A stretch of 64,000 bases of DNA, taken from the NCBI RefSeq assembly GCF_046524175.1, contig NZ_JBEFZF010000009.1, positions 1 through 64,000 on the forward strand. The letters are read 5' to 3'. Below the pieces are notes generated by a model, which was not told the DNA's origin, did not search any database, and worked only from the letters and a program-made list of their open reading frames with translations. Positions 36,713 to 44,327 of this stretch are shown piece after piece (position 1 is the first letter of the stretch; the number at the start of each line of letters is the position of its first letter). The translations under genes and the position numbers were made by a program. Origin of the DNA: Spongiivirga sp046524175 (lineage in GTDB: Bacteria > Bacteroidota > Bacteroidia > Flavobacteriales > Flavobacteriaceae).

Positions 36713-36847
36713 AATTTGCGTTTTTATAAATAGACTGAAAGAGAAGGAAATGGTTTAATCCTTTAATAGATATACGGCAAAAATCCAAGTCGAAGACTTT
36801 TAACAAAATTTTAAATCGCTAGTAACCAGAGCTATATTAAATAATCA

Positions 36848-36864
36848 TACATTTGTATATACAA
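36848..36864 (+). promoter_or_regulatory. marR promoter -7 box with overlapping palindromic operator
   Basis: TACATTTG (36848-36855) fits the -7 consensus. It overlaps the perfect palindrome TTGTATATACAA (36853-36864), which covers the predicted start site 14 bases before the ATG. MarR proteins usually bind such palindromes to repress their own genes. No -33 TTTG is evident. Confidence 0.55.
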
Positions 36865-36877
36865 TTGTTGTAAGTAC

Positions 36878-37330
36878 ATGAACGTAGAAGCTTGTCTAAA
36901 AACCGAAAAAGAAATTCCACTACCGAAACGTACCTTAATTCATTTGCAACTAGTGGCTAGCCGGCTTCATGAGGATCTGACTGAAACTCTTAAACCTTTT
37001 GACGTATCCCTTCAACAGTTTAATGTATTGAGAATATTAAGAGGCCAAAAAGGAAAACCGGCAACCTTAAGTACCATAAGTGATCGTATGGTTAATAAAA
37101 TGAGTAACACTACACGATTGGTAGATAAGTTAATTGCTAAGGATTTAGTTCGGCGTGATATTTGCCCTACGAATAGAAGAAAAGTTGATATTACTATTAC
37201 GCAAAAGGGTCTTGACGTCTTGCAAAATATGGATAAGGCAATGGATACTACCGAGACTAAGATGGTTAACGACTTTTCTCAAACAGAATTAAAGGAAATT
37301 AATCGTCTTTTTGACAAATTATATCAGTAA
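36878..37330 (+). CDS. MarR family transcriptional regulator
   Basis: 150 residues, a winged-helix dimeric DNA-binding protein. The MarR core is visible: LQQFNVLRILRGQKGKPATL, the recognition helix region MVNKMSNTTRLVDKLIAKDL and the wing VRRDICPTNRRKVDITITQK. It lies 34 bases upstream of the YceI gene in the same direction, so YceI is the most likely target besides itself. The inducer is unknown. Confidence 0.92.
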   Translation: MNVEACLKTEKEIPLPKRTLIHLQLVASRLHEDLTETLKPFDVSLQQFNVLRILRGQKGKPATLSTISDRMVNKMSNTTRLVDKLIAKDLVRRDICPTNRRKVDITITQKGLDVLQNMDKAMDTTETKMVNDFSQTELKEINRLFDKLYQ

Positions 37331-37364
37331 GTAAGCCAAACACATCTAATATTAAATTTAAATC

Positions 37365-37934
37365 ATGAAAAAAAACATTTTAACCAGTGCCCTAGCAGTA
37401 ACGCTTTTAATTGCTATGTCAGCGTTCACGACTTTAAAAGATAAGAAAGTCGTTATAAAAAACAGTACAATTTCTTGGGTCGGCAAAAAAGTTACCGGTC
37501 AACACTCAGGCAACATTTCATTAAAAGAAGGATTTTTAATGATGAAAGGAAAAGAGTTACGAGGAGGAGAGTTTGTAATTGACATGACCAGCATTAACGT
37601 CACCGATTTAAGCGGAGACTCTAAAGGAAAATTAGAAGGTCATTTAAAGTCTGATGACTTTTTTGGTGTTGCTAATCACCCTACCGCTACCTTAAAATTC
37701 ACTGGTTTTTCGGGTGAAGACGGAATGTATACAGTAATTGGTGATCTAACCATTAAAGGAAAAACAAATCCGGTCAGATTTGATCTTAAGATTGACAGCA
37801 ATAAAGCAACTACTTCATTTAAAGTAGATAGAACTAAGTATGATATTAAATATGGCTCAGGAAGCTTTTTTGACAATTTAGGTGACAAAGCTATCAATGA
37901 CGAGTTTGAACTAAACGTGTCATTGGAATTTTAA
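37365..37934 (+). CDS. YceI family exported protein
   Basis: 189 residues with a signal peptide (LTSALAVTLLIAMSAFTT). The YceI lipocalin-like fold is marked by STISWVGKKVTGQHSGNISL, the GGEFVIDMTSI strand, HLKSDDFFGVANHPTATLKF and the C-terminal FELNVSLEF. YceI proteins bind isoprenoid-like lipids in the periplasm. Probably co-transcribed with marR and ended by the terminator at 38089-38120. Confidence 0.94.
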   Translation: MKKNILTSALAVTLLIAMSAFTTLKDKKVVIKNSTISWVGKKVTGQHSGNISLKEGFLMMKGKELRGGEFVIDMTSINVTDLSGDSKGKLEGHLKSDDFFGVANHPTATLKFTGFSGEDGMYTVIGDLTIKGKTNPVRFDLKIDSNKATTSFKVDRTKYDIKYGSGSFFDNLGDKAINDEFELNVSLEF

Positions 37935-38088
37935 ATACAAATTATCTCGGTCTCACAATAACTATGTGTCGGAATCAGAATCCGTTTTAGTTGTAACGCA
38001 GATTGTCGAGAAACCAGAACCAACCTTCTCGTCCGCCATAGCGCATGCGAAGGAGGATTCAAATCCAAACACCCTAAACAAGTTGGAT
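37935..38088. other. Unassigned 150-base spacer with a tRNA-like fragment
   Basis: This is the first part of the 385-base gap between yceI and trpE. It has no ORF. GGAGGATTCAAATCC (38052-38066) resembles a tRNA T-arm, but there is no cloverleaf around it. It may be a decayed tRNA piece or unrelated structured DNA. The rest of the gap holds the terminator and trp leader listed separately. Confidence 0.4.
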
Positions 38089-38120
38089 CCCGCATAGTGT
38101 TAAACACTATGCGGGTTTTT
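38089..38120 (+). terminator. Intrinsic terminator of marR-yceI
   Basis: A 12-bp perfect stem (CCCGCATAGTGT at 38089-38100, ACACTATGCGGG at 38104-38115) with a TAA loop is followed by five T residues. It separates marR-yceI from the trp promoter that starts 18 bases later. Confidence 0.92.
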
Positions 38121-38137
38121 AATTTATAAAGTTTTTA

Positions 38138-38168
38138 TTTGATGCTATACTTTTCATTTATATATTTG
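38138..38168 (+). promoter_or_regulatory. trp operon promoter
   Basis: TTTG (38138-38141), an exact 19-base spacer, then TATATTTG (38161-38168), a perfect fit to the Bacteroidota promoter consensus. It predicts transcription starting near 38173, just before the leader peptide. Confidence 0.85.
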
Positions 38169-38186
38169 AACCATCAAAATAAAATA

Positions 38187-38240
38187 ATGAAACAAATTTT
38201 AAATACTTGGTGGTGGTCTAATTTACGTCAACAGTCGTGA
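38187..38240 (+). CDS. trpL: trp operon leader peptide
   Basis: A 17-residue ORF, MKQILNTWWWSNLRQQS, ending in TGA. It has three consecutive Trp codons (TGG at 38208-38216) in a short peptide between the trp promoter and a terminator hairpin, the hallmark of ribosome-mediated attenuation. When charged tRNA-Trp is scarce the ribosome would stall on these codons and leave GTCGTGA (38234-38240) free to pair with TCACGAC (38283-38289) in the terminator. When Trp is plentiful the ribosome reaches the stop and covers it. No Shine-Dalgarno is present, as usual here. Confidence 0.88.
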   Translation: MKQILNTWWWSNLRQQS

Positions 38241-38270
38241 ACTAGCTCCTATTGTATTTAAACAACATAT

Positions 38271-38301
38271 AAAGGCTTGTCATCACGACAGGCCTTTTTT
38301 T
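38271..38301 (+). terminator. trp attenuator terminator
   Basis: An 11-bp stem with one G-U pair (AAAGGCTTGTC at 38271-38281, GACAGGCCTTT at 38287-38297) and loop ATCAC is followed by a run of seven T (38295-38301). It lies 30 bases after the leader stop codon and 18 bases before trpE. Its loop and 3' arm contain TCACGAC, which can alternatively pair with the end of the leader ORF. Confidence 0.9.
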
Positions 38302-38319
38302 ATTTAGAAGAAATACCAA

Positions 38320-39723
38320 ATGAGTTACCATCTAAAAACATCATATACCAAAATACTAGCAGACACCATAACACCTGTTAGCGTTTATTTAAAGATTAGG
38401 GACAAATTTCCCAACAGCTTATTGCTTGAGAGTAGTGATTATCATGCCAATGACAATAGCTTTTCGTATATATGTTGCAATCCTATTGCCAGCATTCAAG
38501 TAAAAGATGGGATTCTAGATTATTCCTATCCTGACGGCTCAAACACGAAGCTAACGCTACAAAAAGATCATGATGTTCCTGCTTTGATCACGCAGTTCAG
38601 CAATGAATTTATAGCAGAAAAAAACGAATTTAAATTCATCAATAATGGGCTTTTTGGTTATATCGCTTATGATGCTGTTCAATATTTTGAAGATGTAGCT
38701 ATCGCTAAAAAGGATGACACTTTAAATATTCCTGACATTTACTATGCGGTTTATCAAAATATCATTGCGATAAACCATTTTAAAAATGAAGCCTATATTT
38801 TTCATCACGGTCTTGACGAAAATGATAATAATCTTGAGGATATTGAACAACTTATTCGTGTTCGCAATTTCGCCACTTATAATTTTAAGCGGGAAGGAGC
38901 ATCTGCATCAAACTTAAAGGATGAAGAATACAAACAGCACGTAGAATTTGCCAAAAAACATTGTTATAGAGGCGATGTTTTTCAATTAGTATTATCAAGA
39001 AGATTTTCGCAAAGCTTTAAAGGTGATGAGTTTAATGTTTACCGTGCCTTGCGCTCAATAAATCCGAGTCCATATTTGTTTTATTTCGATTATGGTGGAT
39101 TCAAAATATTTGGTTCTTCTCCAGAAGCGCAATTAGTGGTGAAGAATCGTCAAGCGGAAATACATCCTATAGCCGGAACGTTTAAACGCACCGGTAACGA
39201 TTTAAGGGACGCTGAACTTGCCAAAGAGCTCGTTAAGGATGAAAAAGAAAATGCCGAGCACGTGATGTTAGTAGACCTTGCTCGAAACGACTTAAGCCGA
39301 CATGGAAGTATGGTCAACGTTGAGACCTATCGGGAAGTGCAATTTTTTAGTCATGTCATTCATCTCGTATCAAAAGTAACAGGTAAAATGCATGATAACG
39401 TAACCACCATGCAAGTTGTGGCAGACACCTTTCCTGCAGGAACGTTAAGTGGCGCACCAAAACATAGAGCCATGCAGCTAATCGAACAATATGAAAAATG
39501 TAATCGTGATTTTTACGGTGGTGCAATTGGCGTTATGGATTTTGAAGGTAATTTCAACCATGCCATTATGATACGCACCTTTTTAAGTAAGGATCATCAG
39601 CTACATTACCAGGCCGGTGCGGGTATCGTATCAGAATCGAATGCTGATCATGAGCTACAGGAAACATACAATAAGCTAGGCGCACTAAATAAGGCCTTAG
39701 AAATTGCAGAAAGAATAAAATAA
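38320..39723 (+). CDS. trpE: Anthranilate synthase component I
   Basis: 467 residues, makes anthranilate from chorismate using ammonia from TrpG. The N-terminal LLLESSD motif matches the LLES element for tryptophan feedback inhibition. The chorismate-binding domain has QLVLSRRF, SPEAQLV, HPIAGTFKRTG, KENAEHVMLVDLARNDLSRH, FPAGTLSGAPKHRAM and the C-terminal AGAGIVSESNADHELQET. It is the first structural gene after the attenuator; trpG follows directly. Confidence 0.97.
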   Translation: MSYHLKTSYTKILADTITPVSVYLKIRDKFPNSLLLESSDYHANDNSFSYICCNPIASIQVKDGILDYSYPDGSNTKLTLQKDHDVPALITQFSNEFIAEKNEFKFINNGLFGYIAYDAVQYFEDVAIAKKDDTLNIPDIYYAVYQNIIAINHFKNEAYIFHHGLDENDNNLEDIEQLIRVRNFATYNFKREGASASNLKDEEYKQHVEFAKKHCYRGDVFQLVLSRRFSQSFKGDEFNVYRALRSINPSPYLFYFDYGGFKIFGSSPEAQLVVKNRQAEIHPIAGTFKRTGNDLRDAELAKELVKDEKENAEHVMLVDLARNDLSRHGSMVNVETYREVQFFSHVIHLVSKVTGKMHDNVTTMQVVADTFPAGTLSGAPKHRAMQLIEQYEKCNRDFYGGAIGVMDFEGNFNHAIMIRTFLSKDHQLHYQAGAGIVSESNADHELQETYNKLGALNKALEIAERIK

Positions 39724-40290
39724 ATGAAAAAAGTATTAGTAATAGATAACTACGACAGTTTCACCTACAACCTAGTTCATTATTTGGAAGATCTTAATTG
39801 TAAGGTCACAGTTTGGAGAAACGACAAGTTCAATCTCGATCAGGTTGCCGATTTTGATAAAATTATTCTGTCTCCAGGCCCTGGAATTCCTGATGAAGCC
39901 GGATTGCTAAAAGCAGTAATTAAAGAATATGCACCTACAAAAAGTATTCTTGGCGTATGTTTAGGTCAGCAAGCTATTGGCGAAGTATTTGGAGCTTCAT
40001 TAATCAATTTAGATAAAGTTTATCACGGTGTTTCAACAGATGTAGAGGTGGTGGTAAATGATGAGTCCTTATTCGAAGGAATGAACAAAAAATTCGAGGT
40101 AGGCCGGTATCATTCATGGGTAGTAGACCCTGAATTATCAAGCGCATTAGAAGCCACTTCTTTTGATGAAAATGGTCAGGTTATGTCCCTAAGACATGTT
40201 GAATATGACGTAAAAGGAGTACAATATCATCCGGAATCAGTATTAACTCCTGACGGAAAGAAAATTTTAGAAAACTGGATAAACGGTTAG
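39724..40290 (+). CDS. trpG: Anthranilate synthase component II (glutamine amidotransferase)
   Basis: 188 residues, a class I glutamine amidotransferase that supplies ammonia to TrpE. The catalytic triad is visible: Cys in LGVCLGQQAIGE, and His and Glu in VQYHPESVLTPDG. The oxyanion region SPGPGIPDEAG is intact. Its ATG follows the trpE stop with no gap. The TrpG activity is separate here and not fused to TrpD. Confidence 0.96.
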   Translation: MKKVLVIDNYDSFTYNLVHYLEDLNCKVTVWRNDKFNLDQVADFDKIILSPGPGIPDEAGLLKAVIKEYAPTKSILGVCLGQQAIGEVFGASLINLDKVYHGVSTDVEVVVNDESLFEGMNKKFEVGRYHSWVVDPELSSALEATSFDENGQVMSLRHVEYDVKGVQYHPESVLTPDGKKILENWING

Positions 40291-40342
40291 AAGAAATAAC
40301 TAATAAAGAAAAAGGAAAGTTCTATTAAAGTGAAATTGCAAA

Positions 40343-41335
40343 ATGAAAAAACTACTCAATAGACTCATCAACCACGAAACCATCTCAAAAGAGGAGGCCA
40401 AAAATGTATTAGTCAATATCTCGAAAGGAGATTATAACACAAGTCAAATTGCCGCTTTTCTCACCGTATATATGATGCGTAGTATTACATTAGATGAACT
40501 AGAGGGATTTCGTGATGCTTTGCTGGACTTATGTTTGGCAATAAATTTAGAAGAGTACAATCCAATAGATCTCTGTGGTACTGGTGGCGATGGTAAAGAC
40601 ACGTTTAACATATCAACACTTTCATCATTTGTAACCGCAGGTGCTGGTGTACATGTAACCAAACATGGTAATTATGGCGTTTCCTCTAAATGCGGATCAA
40701 GTAATGTGATGGAGTATTTAGGAATCAAGTTCAGTAATGAGACAGATTTCCTTAAAAAATCGATTGAAAAAGCAGGAATTTGTGTCTTACACGCTCCGCT
40801 ATTTCATCCGGCAATGAAAAATGTAGCTCCGATACGAAGAGAACTTGGCGTAAAGACTTTTTTTAATATGCTAGGGCCTATGGTAAACCCAGCATTCCCC
40901 AAAAATCAATTGGTAGGTGTTTTCAATTTAGAACTGGCAAGAATGTATGGATATCTATATCAAAAAACAGATAAAAAATTTACTGTTTTACATGCATTAG
41001 ATGGTTATGATGAAATATCGTTAACGGGAAATACGAAAACTATATCAAATAATACAGAATCAATGCTTACACCTGAAGACTTTGGAGTTAAAGCGTTAAA
41101 ACAAGAGGAAATTTATGGAGGTGATACTGTTGAAGATTCTGCTAAAATATTCTTGAATGTATTAAGCGGAAAAGGTACCGAGGCACAGAATAATGTAGTT
41201 TGCGCCAACGCCGGAATGGCTATAGCCACAGCCCAACAATTAGAACCTAAAGAAGGGTTTGAATTAGCAAAAGAATCTTTATTATCAGGAAAAGGATTGA
41301 ACGCCTTACACAAGTTACAGGAATTAAGTAAATAA
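40343..41335 (+). CDS. trpD: Anthranilate phosphoribosyltransferase
   Basis: 330 residues, transfers phosphoribose from PRPP to anthranilate. The PRPP-binding glycine loop CGTGGDGKDTFNIST is followed by KHGNYGVSSKCGSSNVMEYLG, HPAMKNVAPIRRELG and FFNMLGPMVNPA. Length is normal for a monofunctional TrpD. It is the third structural gene of the operon, 52 bases after trpG, and is followed by a repeat-containing spacer. Confidence 0.96.
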   Translation: MKKLLNRLINHETISKEEAKNVLVNISKGDYNTSQIAAFLTVYMMRSITLDELEGFRDALLDLCLAINLEEYNPIDLCGTGGDGKDTFNISTLSSFVTAGAGVHVTKHGNYGVSSKCGSSNVMEYLGIKFSNETDFLKKSIEKAGICVLHAPLFHPAMKNVAPIRRELGVKTFFNMLGPMVNPAFPKNQLVGVFNLELARMYGYLYQKTDKKFTVLHALDGYDEISLTGNTKTISNNTESMLTPEDFGVKALKQEEIYGGDTVEDSAKIFLNVLSGKGTEAQNNVVCANAGMAIATAQQLEPKEGFELAKESLLSGKGLNALHKLQELSK

Positions 41336-41347
41336 AATCACTTTGTC

Positions 41348-41369
41348 AGGTCGAGCGCAGTCAAGACCT
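41348..41369. repeat. TCGAGCGCAGTC-type palindrome between trpD and trpC
   Basis: An AGGTC...GACCT inverted repeat around GAGCGCAGTCAA in the 48-base trpD-trpC spacer. It matches the element inside trpF (42446-42467) at 19 of 22 positions. Confidence 0.75.
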
Positions 41370-41383
41370 AATCGAAAAAATAA

Positions 41384-42163
41384 ATGAACATCCTAGATAA
41401 AATAATAGCAGATAAACGATTGGAAGTCGACTTAAAAAAAGACCTCATTCCAATTAAACAACTTGAATCCTCGGTATTGTTTAACGGCGAGACAATTTCA
41501 ATGGCACAATCGATCAAGTCTGGTTCTGGTATTATAGCAGAGCATAAACGACGATCTCCTTCTAAATCAGTCATTAATCAAAAAGCAAGTGTGCAACAGG
41601 TTGCAATCGGCTATGAAAATGCTGGGGTAAGTGCTATGTCAGTGTTGACAGACGGAAAATATTTTGGGGGTTCTTTGGATGATTTATTATTAGCACGAGC
41701 ATCGGCAAAAATACCCTTATTACGCAAGGAATTCGTTATCGATGAATATCAAATAATAGAAGCAAAAGCCTATGGCGCGGATGCCATTTTGTTGATTGCA
41801 GCGGTATTAGACCAAAATAATATAAAGTCACTATCAGAAACCGCAAAAAGTATTGGTTTAGATGTCCTTTTAGAAGTCCATAATGAAGAAGAACTGCATA
41901 AATCGATCATGCCAAGTCTTGACATGTTAGGTGTCAACAATCGGAATCTAAAAACGTTTGAAGTTAGTCTAGATACTAGCAAAAAACTGTCAAGTTTGAT
42001 TCCTGATGATTTTGTAAAAGTTTCAGAAAGTGGTATCAGTAGCATCGAAGCAATCAAGGAATTAAAACCATATGGTTTTGAAGGTTTTCTAATTGGAGAA
42101 AATTTCATGAAAACCGACAATCCCGGAGCAAGTGCAAGTGAATTTATTAATAGACTAAAATGA
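41384..42163 (+). CDS. trpC: Indole-3-glycerol phosphate synthase
   Basis: 259 residues, a TIM-barrel enzyme that closes the indole ring. The family pattern is clear: IIAEHKRRSPSKSVIN, GVSAMSVLTDGKYFGGS, LLRKEFVIDEYQI, LLEVHNEEEL, LGVNNRNLKTFEV, VSESGISSIEAI and FLIGENFMK. It is monofunctional, with trpF as a separate overlapping gene (ATGA, four bases), so the two are probably translationally coupled. Confidence 0.97.
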   Translation: MNILDKIIADKRLEVDLKKDLIPIKQLESSVLFNGETISMAQSIKSGSGIIAEHKRRSPSKSVINQKASVQQVAIGYENAGVSAMSVLTDGKYFGGSLDDLLLARASAKIPLLRKEFVIDEYQIIEAKAYGADAILLIAAVLDQNNIKSLSETAKSIGLDVLLEVHNEEELHKSIMPSLDMLGVNNRNLKTFEVSLDTSKKLSSLIPDDFVKVSESGISSIEAIKELKPYGFEGFLIGENFMKTDNPGASASEFINRLK

Positions 42164-42849
42164 AAAATGTAAAGCTCAAAATCTGCGGCATGAGGCATCC
42201 TGAAAATATTCAGGAAGTGGCATCGTTACACCCGGATTATTTGGGTTTCATTTTTTATGAAAAATCTCCAAGAAATTTTGAAGGAATCATTCCAAAAATC
42301 CCTCAATCTATTAAAAAAGTCGGAGTTTTTGTAGATGCCAATATTGATTTTATCAAAAAGAAAATAAATCAATACAATCTAGATATTATTCAATTACATG
42401 GAGATGAAAGTGTTGATTATATAAAAGAGCTTAAAACCAATTGTCTGGTCGAGCACAGTCGAGACCTCGAGGCAGGCTTCAGTCAAGAACTTATCATCTG
42501 GAAAGTATTTTCAATTAAAGATGAGTTTGATTTTGAACTCCTAAAACTATATGATGGCGTGGTCGACGCTTTCTTGTTTGACACAAAAGGAAAGCAAAAA
42601 GGTGGTAATGGCTACACATTCAATTGGAATGTACTTAAAGAATATAATTCTAAAACCCCAATTGTATTGAGTGGAGGAATTGGGTTAGACGAACTAACGG
42701 AACTTGAAAGAATTTTAAAAACTAATTTACCTATTCAAGTCATTGATGTCAATAGTAAGTTGGAAGAGTCACCTGGATTAAAAAGCATCAAAAAAGTAAA
42801 AGAATTTGTAACAAGAATAAAGAACATAGAAAAGAGAAAAGAGATATAA
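42160..42849 (+). CDS. trpF: Phosphoribosylanthranilate isomerase with in-frame repeat insertion
   Basis: 229 residues. It has the isomerase core: KICGMRHPENIQEV with the catalytic Cys, DYLGFIFYEKSPRNF, VGVFVDANIDFI, IIQLHGDES, FLFDTKGKQKGGNGYTFNW with the catalytic Asp, and LSGGIGLDEL. At about residues 96-110 the protein reads CLVEHSRDLEAGFSQE, in DNA that is a copy of the TCGAGC-type palindrome (42446-42467). It lies between beta strands near the middle of the barrel, and frame and catalytic residues are kept, so the enzyme is probably active. Confidence 0.93.
   Translation: MKNVKLKICGMRHPENIQEVASLHPDYLGFIFYEKSPRNFEGIIPKIPQSIKKVGVFVDANIDFIKKKINQYNLDIIQLHGDESVDYIKELKTNCLVEHSRDLEAGFSQELIIWKVFSIKDEFDFELLKLYDGVVDAFLFDTKGKQKGGNGYTFNWNVLKEYNSKTPIVLSGGIGLDELTELERILKTNLPIQVIDVNSKLEESPGLKSIKKVKEFVTRIKNIEKRKEI
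42446..42467. repeat. TCGAGC-type palindrome inside trpF
   Basis: GGTCGAGCACAGTCGAGACC (42447-42466) within the trpF coding region, 19 of 22 positions identical to the trpD-trpC element when one flanking base on each side is included. Translated in frame as LVEHSRD. Confidence 0.78.
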
Positions 42850-42857
42850 TCAATTGA

Positions 42858-42907
42858 CTGTTCGAGCTCGTTCGAGAACCATGTAGGTTCCGACTGCGCT
42901 CAACCAG
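42858..42907. repeat. Longer palindromic element between trpF and trpB
   Basis: An imperfect hairpin of about 22 bases per arm (42858-42880 and 42886-42907) around the loop ATGTA, with GAACC/GGTTC at the apex and GAGC/GCTC lower down. The right arm contains CGACTGCGCTCAACC, relating it to the trpD-trpC and trpF elements. It lies in the 111-base trpF-trpB gap. Confidence 0.75.
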
Positions 42908-42960
42908 ACAACAATAAATCTAATATCTCACATCTCATATCTAAAATCTAACATTAAAAA

Positions 42961-44139
42961 ATGTATAACGCTAACGAAAAGGGGTATTACGGTCAGTTTG
43001 GAGGAGCATTCATACCAGAAATGTTATATCCAAATGTTGAAGAACTTCGCCAAAACTACCTAAAAGTAATGGCCAAAGCCGACTTTAAAAAAGAGTTTGA
43101 CCAGCTACTAAAAGATTATGTTGGAAGACCAACACCATTGTATTTTGCTGAGCGGCTTTCCGCAAAATATAATACAAAAGTCTATTTGAAACGAGAAGAC
43201 CTGTGCCATACTGGTGCCCATAAAGTGAACAACACCATCGGTCAGATATTAATGGCGAAGCACCTAGGTAAAAATCGGATAATTGCCGAAACCGGAGCCG
43301 GACAACATGGTGTAGCAACAGCTACAGTCTGTGCTTTAATGGGAATTGAGTGTGTGGTATATATGGGAGAAGTCGACATTGCAAGACAAGCACCAAACGT
43401 TGCCCGAATGAAAATGCTAGGTGCCGAGGTACGTCCTGCCTTATCTGGCAGCCGTACTTTAAAAGATGCTACCAATGAAGCTATTCGAGATTGGATTAAC
43501 AACCCGGTCGATACACACTATATAATTGGTTCTGTGGTTGGTCCACACCCATATCCGGATATGGTAGCACGTTTTCAATCAGTTATTTCAGAAGAAATCA
43601 AATGGCAACTTCAAGAAAAAGAGGGTCGCAAACTTCCAGACTATGTAGTTGCCTGCGTTGGTGGCGGTAGTAATGCAGCAGGAGCCTATTATCATTTTTT
43701 AGATGAAACTGATGTCAAGATCATTGCTGTCGAAGCCGCTGGAAAAGGCATTCATACCGGAGAAAGCGCCGCAACTTCAGCTTTAGGAAAGGTAGGCATT
43801 ATACACGGTAGTAAAACCTTATTAATGCAAACGCAAGATGGTCAAATAACCGAGCCATATTCCATTTCAGCCGGATTAGATTATCCGGGAGTAGGTCCTA
43901 TGCATGCGCATTTATTTGACAGTGGGCGTGCAGAATTTGTTTCGGTCACCGATGATGATGCCATGACTTTCGGATTAGAAGTTTCGCAATTAGAAGGAAT
44001 CATCCCCGCTATCGAAACCTCTCATGCATTTGCAGTGCTGGACCAAAAGAAGTTTAGTAGGGAAGACGTTGTGGTCATCAATTTGTCAGGTAGAGGTGAT
44101 AAGGACCTCAACACTTATATTGACTACTTCAAATTATAA
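42961..44139 (+). CDS. trpB: Tryptophan synthase beta chain
   Basis: 392 residues, a PLP enzyme that joins indole and serine. The PLP lysine is in KREDLCHTGAHKVNNTIGQI, the phosphate-binding loop is VGGGSNAAG and the catalytic Glu region is IAETGAGQHGVATAT. GLDYPGVGPMHAHL and the C-terminal NLSGRGDKDLNTY are intact. This is the TrpB1 type that pairs with TrpA. It is separated from trpF and trpA by repeat-filled spacers. Confidence 0.98.
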   Translation: MYNANEKGYYGQFGGAFIPEMLYPNVEELRQNYLKVMAKADFKKEFDQLLKDYVGRPTPLYFAERLSAKYNTKVYLKREDLCHTGAHKVNNTIGQILMAKHLGKNRIIAETGAGQHGVATATVCALMGIECVVYMGEVDIARQAPNVARMKMLGAEVRPALSGSRTLKDATNEAIRDWINNPVDTHYIIGSVVGPHPYPDMVARFQSVISEEIKWQLQEKEGRKLPDYVVACVGGGSNAAGAYYHFLDETDVKIIAVEAAGKGIHTGESAATSALGKVGIIHGSKTLLMQTQDGQITEPYSISAGLDYPGVGPMHAHLFDSGRAEFVSVTDDDAMTFGLEVSQLEGIIPAIETSHAFAVLDQKKFSREDVVVINLSGRGDKDLNTYIDYFKL

Positions 44140-44161
44140 AATGATTAATAGAATTCAGTAC

Positions 44162-44309
44162 CCTTATCCGCAGAATAGATTGAAAAAGCTTCGAGATTCA
44201 GGAGTTCAAAGAACGACGCGAAGTTTTTCAATCGGTTCCGCAGGAAATTCCTTGGATAAGGTGTCCTTTCTTTTGGTTCGTTTTCTTTGGACAAGCAAAG
44301 AAAATGAAC
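44162..44309. repeat. Nested inverted repeats between trpB and trpA
   Basis: Outer arms CCTTATCC (44162-44169) and GGATAAGG (44254-44261) enclose inner arms ATTGAAAAAGCTTCG (44179-44193) and CGAAGTTTTTCAAT (44219-44232). A separate 14-bp stem follows (GTTCGTTTTCTTTG at 44276-44289, CAAAGAAAATGAAC at 44296-44309, one G-U). The region looks like a small non-coding mobile or MITE-like element plus a second palindrome. No T-run suggests termination. Confidence 0.72.
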
Positions 44310-44327
44310 ATGATAAAATATAAAGAC

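Noticed and set aside
44024..44323. Plus-strand ORF covering the trpB end and the trpB-trpA spacer
   Set aside because: It is out of frame with trpB and its unique part is palindromic repeat DNA.
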